Assembly: GCF_964019385.1 (NCBI RefSeq)
Contig: NC_088646.1
Location: forward strand, 10,033,580 to 10,097,579
Length of the DNA stretch: 64,000 nt
Reading direction: 5' to 3'
DNA from: Sycon ciliatum
Lineage: Eukaryota > Porifera > Calcarea > Leucosolenida > Sycettidae
In this document: positions 13,301-36,422 of the stretch, piece after piece
Numbering within the stretch: position 1 is the stretch's first letter
Layout of the letters: every line of letters begins with the position of its first letter
The notes under the pieces: generated by a model
Told to the model about the DNA's origin: nothing
Seen by the model: only the letters and a program-made list of their open reading frames with translations
Databases searched by the model: none
Position numbers and translations under genes: made by a program

Positions 13301-15379
13301 GTTACATAAACGGGCCCAAACAGGCTGTAAATGAGCACGTGACCGCTTACTCAACCGTGTTCGATTGGGAATAAGGGCCGAACTCTGCATCGCAGCGTTT
13401 TCGGACCAAAACCAGTCGACTCAGCGGGCAAAGGACTACAACATATGGACCAATCGTGGTCATCCGTGCTTTTATAAGAACGAAACGGCGTTTTTAGTGA
13501 CTTTTTCCATACAAATCCCTATCTAGTAGGGCGCAGTCACCCAGTTTCGGTGGAAGTGCGCGAGTTCGATTGGGAATAAAGCAGGAAGGGAGCGTCTCAG
13601 CTTCTTCGGACCAAGACCATTCGACTCAGCACCCCGAAGACTACAACTGGTGAAAATTTGATTTTAGGGTATACTTCCCCTTTAAATTACGCTCTTTGGT
13701 GCCTATGAAGTGAAAATAGTTTGCAACGTGTCTTGCTGCGCCTGAGGTTGGTGCTTCCGAGGGATGTGGAAACACTACCAGCTCCATGCCTTGGCAGGGC
13801 TTGAGTCCCTGGTTAGGCCCCCCTTTCCGCCCTCCTACACTAAACCGGAAGTTACTCTCAGTACAAGTATATGTCTACAATTATTTCTTTCTTGTACTGG
13901 TTGCAAATAGGTACAAACTCATTTTGCTGTACTTCATTTTTGACCATCAGCTGGGGAAACAGGTCACACTGATACTACCAAGAGTACATAACCCACACGA
14001 GTGTAGTCTACTGGAAAGACTCTGCCAGCACAGCACTAGGTGGAGATAATACAGGCAGTTGCAAACTCTTCGGGTGATGGGCTCCTGATATTACCAGTAT
14101 GTGTACTGTATGCATTGGCACTGAGCCAAGTGCATTTCTTGTTGTGAATATTGGCGCCACATTCGCGGACAAGTCATTCTTGTGCGGTGCCATCAATCTT
14201 GCTCTTTATGTGTTCTTTGTTATCTTTCTATGCTCTTCCAAACACAGGCTCATCCATTAGCCCTACTAGTGGTCGTTGGATGCCACCTCTACATGCCTTC
14301 TCCTCACCACACTTAGATATTGAGGCCAACCACCTTCAGTATCAGCATGAAAACGACAAGACACCTGACGTTGTAACTCTTCGTCTTTGCTGGTAAGGGT
14401 CACACATTTGCTGCTTTGTCACGCTTGTTTAATCTTACAAGTACCCCTGCTGCTGTTCTTGCGGCGGCTAATGGGGAGAACCGAAAAAAACATTGCCACA
14501 AGTGCATTGGCTGAGTACGTTAGTTTGTATTGGTGCCTATAGTGCGCACACCAATGCGTACTCAGTATTGGTGGTTCAGTACAGTCATACTCTGTTTCAA
14601 CTCCGATATTCTTTCTGTTGCAGGATGGAGGCTATTTGGCTTATGCTGACGTCAAGTTTTGTGAGCGTGCTGGCTTACAAGGCCTTCACTCGTCCTCATC
14701 AAACAGACGTAAGTATTTTTATGGCTCATGGTGTTATCGTAGTTTGAGCTTTGAAGCACTCCCCCGGCACAAACAAGAGAAGTCCTGTTATTAGTCTGCC
14801 TTCCTGCAGTCACTGTTTGAATGTACATCACCAGTCTCTGACAGATACCTGCTAATATACTTTAGGGCTTGGCGGATAATGCCGGCAGAAAAATTGGCAG
14901 AATTAAGTACATTTTCTGGTAATTTTATGCATGTTTGGTATGTGGATAAAGAAATGGAGCAGAATTCGAGAAATTGCCCGCCATAAGGTTTGTATGGTTC
15001 TGCCAATTTCGGTGCAAAAAAAGCAGAATCTGCCACCTTTTCGAGCATTATCCGCCAAGGCCTAATATACTTCTTGCTCACTGAACAAAGAGCCTACGGG
15101 CTCAGGGACAGCATAGGGGACAGTTTTACCCTACGAGAACTCTTTTCTGTCTGAGCCTAGGAATTTGTGAGGGATGATGAAAGGCACATGTATTTGGATG
15201 TGCTAGCTAGTCTGCTAGATCAACAGTTCATTTCTACAGTAACCTCCAGTGATGGTTTTCATGTTCCTTCTCTTTGCAGCGTCCCAATGATGAAATGGTC
15301 AAGCGGCCTGCAGTTCAGAGCCTGCTATCTTCAAGTCTGACAACTACTCTGAGCCTCCCTCCACTCCCAACACCACTTA
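4317..15379 (+). CDS. EIF2AK3: PERK-like kinase, 5' exons: signal peptide, lumenal region, membrane segment
   Basis: Seven exons join in phase: 4317-4420, 4544-4661, 5944-6050, 6785-7176, 14248-14392, 14624-14708, and one from 15280 whose 3' edge is unclear. The first starts MRIMELLVIGSFLGATC, a plausible signal peptide. The middle exons give about 250 residues rich in Ser, Thr, Gln, Pro and Met. The sixth holds a hydrophobic stretch, AIWLMLTSSFVSVLAY, followed by basic residues, as expected for a type I membrane kinase. All junctions are GT-AG. The exons lie just upstream of the kinase exons on the same strand, which is why they are assigned to this gene. The region is about 290 residues to the membrane segment, whereas vertebrate PERK has roughly 480-510, and no beta-propeller repeat is recognised. 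Exons may be missing, or this could be a diverged sensor. The large fourth exon is supported mainly by phase and splice sites. Confidence 0.55.
5443..5783. mobile_element. pogo/Tigger-like MITE in kinase intron 2
   Basis: The ends are inverted repeats (CACTCAAACGCCTCTTATCC and its imperfect reverse complement) flanked by TA on both sides, as for Tc1/mariner/pogo transposons. It is 341 bases long, includes a G run near 5540, and codes for nothing, so it is non-autonomous. Confidence 0.75.
6235..6350 (-). mobile_element. tRNA-derived SINE fragment, copy 1
   Basis: On the minus strand a tRNA-like head carries a D-arm-like segment (GCTCAGTGGTTAGAGC) and a B-box-like GGTTTGAGTCC. It is followed by a non-tRNA body (GGTGACAGCCAATTTTTCTT...). 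The same head and body occur at 53637-53765 on the other strand, so this is a dispersed SINE and not a tRNA gene. Confidence 0.65.
7490..8045. repeat. Inverted-repeat element rich in GCGGAAA words
   Basis: The left end (CCTCCAGAAACTTGCGG, about 7495) and the right end (CGCAAGTTCCTGGAGG, about 8022) are imperfect inverted repeats. Many GCGG and TTGCGG words follow the left end, with CGCGG words near the right end. It is in the large kinase intron 4. The transposon family is not recognised. Confidence 0.45.
8125..9592. mobile_element. Short LTR-like fossil with two 204-base direct repeats
   Basis: Near-identical direct repeats lie at 8125-8328 and 9389-9592, about 1060 bases apart. Such a pair around a short internal region suggests a small non-autonomous LTR element of TRIM type. 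The internal region has a modest helical open frame on the minus strand (9312-9001) with no recognised domain, and no polymerase or capsid domain. The high similarity of the two repeats suggests a fairly young insertion. No clear target duplication is seen, so a simple segmental duplication is possible. Confidence 0.5.
9952..10826. mobile_element. DNA transposon (MITE) with TAGG-CTGCGTTTACACG ends
   Basis: The left end TAGGGCTGCGTTTACACGAC and the right end are inverted repeats of about 24 bases, including CAACGC. GCAGG occurs just outside both ends, a possible remnant of the target duplication. The inner sequence is GTTTTCCG-rich and was later interrupted by the tRNA-like pair at 10153-10490. 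hAT is possible from TAGGG ends. No transposase is present. Confidence 0.65.
10153..10490 (-). repeat. Tandem pair of tRNA-like units
   Basis: Two direct copies, about 10153-10268 and 10371-10486, each hold on the minus strand a cloverleaf-like sequence. It has a D-arm-like segment GCCTAATCGGTAGGGC, an anticodon arm CTGTCCCGGAAAGACAG and a B box GGGTTCGAATCCC. The loop reads CCGGAAA, so position 33 is C instead of U and the anticodon would be GGA, yet there is no long variable arm as serine tRNA needs. I therefore call these tRNA-derived repeats and not tRNA genes. Confidence 0.6.
11196..11548. mobile_element. MITE with TAGGG...GCGTTCGTTTTTA ends
   Basis: The ends TAGGGGGCGTTCGTTTTTA and the complement of TAGGGCTGCGTTCGTTTTTA are inverted repeats. 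The interior is made of many GGTAGA and TCTACC words. It is adjacent to the palindrome at 11549-12010. It resembles the element at 9952-10826 in its first bases, so the two may use related transposases. Confidence 0.6.
11549..12010. repeat. Palindromic repeat with two opposed tRNA B-box-like sites
   Basis: Arms of about 180 bases (11549-11730 and 11829-12010) are inverted copies of each other and share GGTTCGAATCC-like motifs, GGGCTTTCAAA, and AGCATAGG with ATAACATCC at the outer ends. Each arm resembles a tRNA-related repeat, so this may be two SINE-like copies in head-to-head orientation or a foldback element. Confidence 0.55.
12100..12615. mobile_element. Partial copy of the 850-base palindromic element (copy D)
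   Basis: It matches one arm and the centre of the elements at 12831-13681 and 25862-27153 (shared words include CTTCGGGGTGCTGAGTCGA and CCCAATCGAAC). Its second arm is missing after about 12615. At the centre it reads GAGTTGAACTCAAGTTGAAC with no CAGGGAGT hairpin, so it looks like an unoccupied version of the site that is filled in the other two copies. Confidence 0.65.
12831..13681. mobile_element. 850-base palindromic foldback element, TTAA-flanked (copy A)
   Basis: The arms of nearly 400 bases are inverted repeats starting AGGGGAAGTATACCCT. TTAA flanks both ends, the target choice of piggyBac transposons. No transposase is coded. A 33-base hairpin with 8-base duplications sits at the centre (13248-13280). 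A second copy is at 25862-27153. Confidence 0.75.
13248..13280. repeat. CAGGGAGT micro-hairpin inside palindrome copy A
   Basis: CAGGGAGTCGTAA and its reverse complement enclose a short loop. GTTCAAAG is repeated exactly on both sides (13240-13247 and 13281-13288), an 8-base target duplication of hAT type. Confidence 0.8.
14863..15064. mobile_element. hAT-like MITE with an exact 8-base target duplication
   Basis: The ends TAGGGCTTGGCGGATAATGC and the near complement form terminal inverted repeats. ATATACTT is duplicated on both sides (14855-14862 and 15065-15072). Diverged relatives with the same inner words (GGCAGAAAAATTGGCAGAAT, GGAGCAGAATTCGAG) occur near 59037-59600 and 60015-60250. It is 202 bases long and non-coding. 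Confidence 0.85.
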
Positions 15380-16534
15380 GTCCGGGGGCCAAGTTAGGAA
15401 AAAGTCACGTCTAATAGATTTCGTTCCGAGTGAGAGGGCACCAAGTTTTTGCGATTTGAGTGTCAAGTATCTTCAAAATGCTACAAGATGGTATGCCATT
15501 CAATCAAAATTTCCATCGGGAAGGTCATACAATGAAGGTGGAAAGAATTGATGATGGTTGCCATGGCAACAAATCAGTTAATTCAAATTTACAGGAGAAC
15601 TATGCAATATTTTGACAACATTCCTGCTGGATATAAACATATCCAATACGTATGACTGGTTGGCCAAGTTTGACTGAAAACAAATAAACTTCAGGGCCTC
15701 AAAGGTGAATTATATAATCGGATCTACTGCAACTATACATTATTGTACATACGTAATTAAATATGCATGCATACACCGACAAATGTACAAATATATTGGT
15801 GACCAGTGTACATGTGACATCTATAAAGCCTTTTAGAAAAGAGTTAGAAATGAATAGAGCAATCTGTGACCAATGGTGATCTAATGGATAGACACTAATA
15901 CATGTATATATGGCGAAGAGGAAAATGTAGAGGGAAACAGAGCATGCCAAAGCAGTTCTCTCTAAGTACCTATCAGTTGGTAGCAACAAAGAGGATCTTG
16001 TGGCATTCTTTGGTGGTGAAGTGGCAGCTCCCGGACAACCTGAACAAGGTGCCCCCAGGCAAGGAACTGGTTGTCACTGCGGGCCAAGAGTGCATAATAA
16101 TTATAGTCAAGTCGGCTGGTGCAAGCATGGCGTCTACTGCTGTGGAGGAGTTGCTGTTAACCCAGGAAGAGGCTGACACCAGACTGCTCCTTCATGCAAG
16201 GCATGCAGCTGTCAGTGGGTATGAGACCGTTCTGATAAGAACACGAGATACCGATGTTGCCATCATTGCTTGTTCTGTTAGCCATGTTATCCCGCGTACG
16301 TTGCTGGTGGAGGTGGGTGCAGGTTGGTGCCCCCCCCCTTTTTTTACTAAGGCCACAGCTTCCAATCATGACATGCAAAGCAGCGGTGCAGCATCGCAGG
16401 TATGAATCGTGGACGTGGTGACGGGATCTGATGTGCTCCACCGACCTAGGGTCTCGGCTTCACTGCACAGCAAACGTGTCGAAAGAAAACGGGGGCTAAT
16501 AATTATCGGGAGATGGGGGGGGGGGAGAAGAAGA

Positions 16535-16778
<244 letters not shown>

Positions 16779-16964
16779 GGGAGATAGAAGAGCACAGTGC
16801 TCTTGGTGATGGGGACTGCGAAGGATAGCAGGTTCTGGGACATGTGCATGGGAATCAGAATATTGGTGATGATGGCAGCAGGGTTATAAGGTAAGCAGCT
16901 GAACACTAATAAGAACAGGGAAAGCGTTGGTGAACCGATTCAAAGTGCATCAGTAGCAGAGAGC

Positions 16965-17810
16965 CAGTCCTGAGCAAGAAGGTGACGGTACACCTTTTTC
17001 TTAAAGTTTTGCATTAGGGGCTGGGCGGGTGGGTGGTGGAACAGGTCTGGTGGCAGGGCATTCCATGTTGCAACGGTGCAAGCAGGGAATCCTTGGAGAC
17101 AGCTATTCCGGGTGTTGGCAGGCAGGCCAGTTGTCATCTGGTATGGATGGGAATCCTGCAGCTGGAGAGACTGACGGGTAGGTCTTGTCTTGGGGGCACG
17201 GTGAGTGGCTGGTTTGGGCAGCATCTGCTTCAGAGGGCTGGATGCATCTAGATAGCAGAGCTTGTAGGTATAGGCAAGTGCAGCTACCAGGCGACGGAGT
17301 GCCAGGCTAGGGAGCCAAGTACCTGCTCCGATGATGTAGAGGGCCCTTCGCTGGATCTGGTCCAGCTTCTTAAGATGGGACGAGGGTGAGCCCATCCACA
17401 CTAAGGGGCAATGCTCGAGTGTGGGTCGCACAAAGCCGTTGTAGACGCGTTGGCGGCTCTCGGCGACCAGAATGGGAGACGCTCGCTTCAGGAAGCCAAT
17501 CCGCTGGTTAGCACGGGAAGCTAGGGAGCGGAGGTGGAAGGAGTAGCTCAGGGTGTCGTCAAAGGTGACTCCCAGGAGTTTCAGCCGACTCTCTTCACTG
17601 ACCGGTGTGCCGTCAAATGTTGCTCGAGGGAGCTCCCAGGGCTGGCGATGGTGGCCTATAGACATAGCCTGCGTCTTGGAGAGCTCAAATTTGATCCTCC
17701 ACTTATGTCCCCAACGGGAAAACGCATCAATGCCCTGCTGGAGGAGCTCGTAGCCACAATCAATGTCAGCTCTTGATGTGAGGCAGTGGAAGAGAGTTCC
17801 TGGGTTAACA
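16965..17810 (-). mobile_element. LINE reverse transcriptase 3' fragment inside the composite element
   Basis: The minus-strand frame reads as the end of a non-LTR reverse transcriptase and what follows it. Its blocks are WRIKFELSKTQAMSIG, LKLLGVTFDDTLSYSFHL, ANQRIGFLKRASPIL, VYNGFVRPTLEHCPLVWMG, LDQIQRRALYIIGAG and TWNALPPDLF. The thumb-side blocks and the WNALP C-terminus are typical of Jockey/CR1/I-like LINEs. The catalytic YxDD part is absent, so it is a 5'-truncated copy. Confidence 0.8.
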
Positions 17811-19344
17811 GCAACTCCTCCACAGCAGTAAACGCCATGCTTGCACCAGCCGACTTGACAATTGTGACTCTTGGCCCGCAGTGACAACCAGTTCCTTGCC
17901 TGGGGGCACCTTGTCAGGTTGTCCGGGAGCTGCCACTTCACCACCAAAGAATGCCACGAGCTCTTCTTTGTTGCTACCAACTGATAGGTACTTAGAGAAC
18001 TGCTTTGGCGTGCTCTATTTCCCTCTACATTTTCCTCTTCGCCATACATACATACATGTACATGTACATGTACACACTTGTCAGAACAACAGATGGCTTG
18101 ATCAGTCACAACAAAGTTTCATGCCATCTCAGGCATGTACATGTACATGTATATCCATTTATTTAGATCACCATTGGTCACAGACTACTCTATTCATTTC
18201 TATCTCTTTTCTAAAAGGCTTTATAGATGTCACATGTACCCTGGTCACCAATATATTTGTACAGTTGTCGGTGTATGCATGCATATTTAATTACGTATGT
18301 ACAGTAATGTATAGTTCCAGTAGATCCGATTTTATAATTCACCTTTGAGGCCCTGAAGTTTATTTGTTTTCAGTCAAACTTGGCCAACCAGTCATACGTA
18401 TTGGATATGTTTATATCCAGCAGGAATTTTGTCAAAATATCGCATAGTTCTCCTGTATATTTGAATTAACTGATGTGTAGCCATGGCAACCATCATCAAT
18501 TCTTTCCACCTTCATTGTATGACCTTCCCGATGGAAATTTTGATTGAATGGCATACCATCTTCCAGCATTTTGAAGATACTTGACACTCAAATCGACAAA
18601 ACTTGGTGCCCTCTTACCCGGAACGAAACTTCAAAAATAATCCCCCTGGCCCCCAGACTAACTGCTGCAGCGACGCATTGTAAGTTGTCTCTTGTACATG
18701 CAGCCACAATGGCTTTGCTACGCATATCATTTTTGAAGTGAATTTCGTCTCCGTCCATGAAGGTAGTCACGATGGCTGTTATAACCTGAACTAATCCAGC
18801 ACTTCATGGTGGACAAGGGTTACATCTCGTTAGTATGGTATCCAGAGTTTTTTGTAGGTTGCACTTATTGGAGGATGTACCCAGTGTGCTGACAGTGCTC
18901 AACACCGCAGAGGCAGAGCGTAATACAGAGCAACAAGGACAATCCTTTTGTTTTGTTTTTGTTGGTCTGTTCTTGCCTGATGATTGCGAGAGTATGAAAC
19001 TTGAAGTAGCAGCAAACAAGCCTTGACTGTCCTTGTTGTTTGCTGTCCAAACACTGTACGTGTATCTGGTCCAGACTAACTACACAGTTCAAACACCATA
19101 CATGGTCCATGGCACCATGTGTGGTCCAAACTCTGCGGTGTGTTTAATCTTTTGGCCCTGTATGGTATTGTGAATGCAAGCAGTCACCAGGCATAACAAT
19201 CTGCTCTGCTATGCGTGGAGTGTACATGTAGCCTACTAGGTGTTGAGTAAACTTGCAACTTCATCGCCTCTTACATTTCATGTCACTGTCATTCCTATCA
19301 TGTGTGTGTCCCTTTGCACGCCCTACCCTCTGTGTGAATTGCAG

Positions 19345-33484
<14,140 letters not shown>

Positions 33485-33704
33485 AATTAGTTTGGCATTG
33501 AGCATATAAATAAGTAATAGAATTTTTTCAAAATATATTTAGGATTTGGATATCAACTTTTATGTGTAGCTTCGAGAATTTCTATATTCTGCTGCGATAT
33601 TTCAAATTTTCAATAGCTTTATGATAAATGAGTCTTCCCTGCTGCGGTTGTTTCGATCACCACAAGCAAATTTTTATATTTTCGGAAGTCCACACACGCA
33701 TATA

Positions 33705-33710
33705 AATAAA
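33705..33710 (+). terminator. Candidate poly(A) signal of the kinase gene
   Basis: AATAAA lies 220 bases after the kinase stop codon. It is only about 95 bases from the stop codon of the opposing homeobox gene, so the two 3' UTRs probably overlap. Confidence 0.45.
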
Positions 33711-33804
33711 ATTTGATTAAAATGTACTGTATGAAAACTGTTCGCCACCGATGACACCACGTGGTTTCAGATCCTGGGTCGAACGTGTTCGTCTTCTTCA
33801 AGTC

Positions 33805-35978
33805 TTAGTCCAACGAACCACTACTATCTGTAGGTACATGCGACGAGCTGTCAGCAAGCGATCCACTAGACTCCTCGTCACCGCTCACTCCGTCGTCACT
33901 GGCAGCTGGAATGATAGCTGTGTGAACAAGGGGAGAGACCACAGGGAACCATATTATTAGATTTCATTACTTCTTTAGTCAAGTTGTGTAGCAGAAGGTA
34001 TGCAGGCCTCGCTCAAACCCACGGTCAATACTAGGCCTAGTCAGAGCACAATGTCATAATAATAATAATTATTATTATGACCAGTACGTTGTACCATGAT
34101 ATTATCATGGTGGAACGTACTGGTGTATATCTTGAACGCAGTCAGTTATTTTCATTTAAACTGAAATGTAGAACTAAGTTGGCGCGCAGCAAACATGATC
34201 CAACGCGAACAGCTTACCTCCGTTGCCAATTCTGTACGGCAGGGCGGTGTCGAACATGCCGCCAGACCAGGCCTTCATACCGATGCGCCGGATCTGTCGG
34301 CGTGTGTTGGCAAACCACATCGTCACCTGGTCCACGCGCATATGAGTTAGCATGGCCAGTGCCAGCTTCTCGTCTCGGCTCGGGTAGGGGTGACTGCGAT
34401 TGGACAGTATCCAGTCCCGCAATGGCCGTGTGCGCTGCTTCTGTGTGATAGGCTCGTGGAACAGCAGCGAGTTGGACGGTGTCTGATGAATGCTGACGGC
34501 CGGGACATTGTGAAAGAACGCTGGCCTGCAGAAAATGAAGTGCACACAGTTAACCGTATAATATTATTTAGGTTGATTAACTTATCCATGCGTCCCCTCA
34601 ACACACGTACTATGCACTGCACGCTGAATCAACTGTCTTATATTCCATAATTATAATTATTAAAACTGAAATGTGTGTACCTGGCATAACTGTTAGTACA
34701 AGTGATACAACTCTACCACCACAATGCACATTACTCTTTATAGCACAGTGGGTGGCTTATGTTTACCTTTCTGGTGATGAGTGGGACAGGCATGGTGCGG
34801 GCTGCTGCGTGAACCTGTTGGTCTGCTGATGGTGCTGGTGGTGCACAGCTTGCTGCTGGTGTTGGTAAGCGAGTTGGCTGGTTTGGCTAGGTGCTGAAAT
34901 AGACACAGGCATCATCACCTGGATGGGTACGGGGCCAGCAGTCGGTGGGGACTGGGAATGCATTGTGCTCGACAGATTGCTGTGACTACCAGCTCCTTGT
35001 AGTCGCTCTCCACTGCCTGTCTGTGCTGATGGCTGGGTCGGTATTGGCATGGTCGTCACCGGCTGTTGCTGCTGTTGTTGTGGGCATATGGCCTGCGTGA
35101 CTGGTGCCGAGGTGGATAGCGGGTAAATAGGCACCTGTTGTACAGGTTCGGACAATAGGAGAAAGAGAAAGTAGACCATGTCACTTCAACCTACCGGTAT
35201 CTACATGACATGTACTTGACCCATACCCTGGTGTGGCAAGAGGTGCAACAGGTATTCCCCCGTCTAACAGACTACTAGAATTATGATAAGTATGCTCTGA
35301 CAAATAATTATCATCCTCAGAACTGCTGCTCGTAGAAGCACTGATTTGTTGTTTATGATGTACCGGTACTTCGAAGGAATACATTAGCTGAACAAGCCAA
35401 CGAGCAAAGGATATTCTGTATCTAAGCCTTTCGGAAGAGAGAACAAAAAAAGAGAGAACAATGTGACACCAAGGCTAAAGCGCTTTCCAACGGAAAGTAC
35501 AAAAGGATAAACCGCAGAGCCCACAGAACACACAAATCGCTTTACATGTACAGGTGCTCAAACTCACATTTAGGCAAGGTCCGCGAGGCGGAGGTGGAGA
35601 CACGTGGTTGTTTGAAGCCGGTGGTGGCAACCAAGAGCTAGAGGCGTTGGCAAAGGAATGCTCCAACGAAGAGTGTTGCTGCTGTTGTTGTGGGTGGTGG
35701 ACTTGATGTCCGTTGCTGCACGGTTGCTTGGCGAACTGGATCGCTGTGAAGTCCGCGCCTGTCGGAGCTGCTGCTGCTTGCCTATGAACATGGTGGAAAC
35801 TGGCCGCAGCAGCGGCGTTGGTACTGGCCGAATGATGATGATGCGATGAAGCGATGTTTACCTGTTGATAGGTGGCGTGTACGGGTTGCTGGACGGTGGC
35901 CACGTCAGCATGCTTCGGTGTCCAGGTGGCAGCCATTGCAGAACACAATGTGCCACCTGCTCCAGAGTTGTGCAGCAT
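33805..35978 (-). CDS. Iroquois-like TALE homeobox transcription factor
   Basis: Four exons on the minus strand in order: 35978-35568 (ATG at 35978), 35134-34767, 34525-34218 and 33917-33805 (stop TAA). Phases agree and the total is 1200 bases, 399 residues. The N-terminal half is low complexity, with His, Ala and Gln runs. The third exon holds most of a homeodomain: LRDWILSNRSHPYPSRDEK, then MRVDQVTMWFANTRRQIRR. The HPYP segment marks the three-residue loop extension of TALE proteins. Alanine at homeodomain position 50 (WFAN) and the following MKAW resemble Iroquois and Mohawk, not MEIS, PBX or TGIF. The last exon is acidic and Ser-rich, a plausible activation tail. It should bind DNA in the nucleus. 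TALE class is sure; Iroquois rather than Mohawk is a judgement from a few residues. Confidence 0.85.
34081..34122. repeat. 42-base hairpin in the homeobox gene's last intron
   Basis: CCAGTACGTT...ACCATGATA pairs with TATCATGG...AACGTACTGG with few mismatches. It follows an AT-rich palindrome of ATA and TTA units (34057-34078). No direct repeats flank it. Confidence 0.6.
35205..35387 (-). other. Possible optional exon of the homeobox gene
   Basis: Between the first and second coding exons there is an open segment encoding an acidic Ser-rich stretch (STSSSSEDDNYLSEHTYHN). An acceptor at 35388 and a weak donor at 35204 would add 61 codons without shifting the frame. Skipping it also keeps the frame, so it could be alternative. 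The donor is poor and conservation cannot be tested here. Confidence 0.3.
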
Positions 35979-36415
35979 GTTGATTGCTAGAGGACTTCGT
36001 TCACTGGCTTCAGGTTTCTTCTTTACTCGTCTCTCGCCTTACTCGGCTCGGCTCGGTAACGCAAGTATCCAGGCCTCGGGGGCAACACGACCTGGCTGGG
36101 GCCACCGGTACGCGCTGTGACAGGACAGACACTCCCTTCACGTCCACCTCTTCAACTAGGATGGGTGTACAGTCAATTGCAAATAACCAACACACTTTGG
36201 TGGCGAGATTACGCACACGATGTGACGACAGCGGCAACAGCGCATAAGTTCCTGAAAGTTCAAAGTTGCGAAAGGAGGAGAGTTCAGGATCACGCAGGGT
36301 GACGTTGGTAAAGAAAGCAGTCAAGGGAAGGATTCGGCTGCCAAACTAATTAGTGGACTCTCTCGCTCTCGACTCGCTGACGGGGAAATGACGGGGGGAA
36401 ACGCGATACAAGAAA

Positions 36416-36422
36416 TTATATA
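36416..36422 (-). promoter_or_regulatory. Candidate TATA box of the homeobox gene
   Basis: TATATAA reads on the minus strand about 440 bases before the ATG at 35978, in a GC-rich stretch. Position and orientation fit a core promoter; there is no further evidence. Confidence 0.35.
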
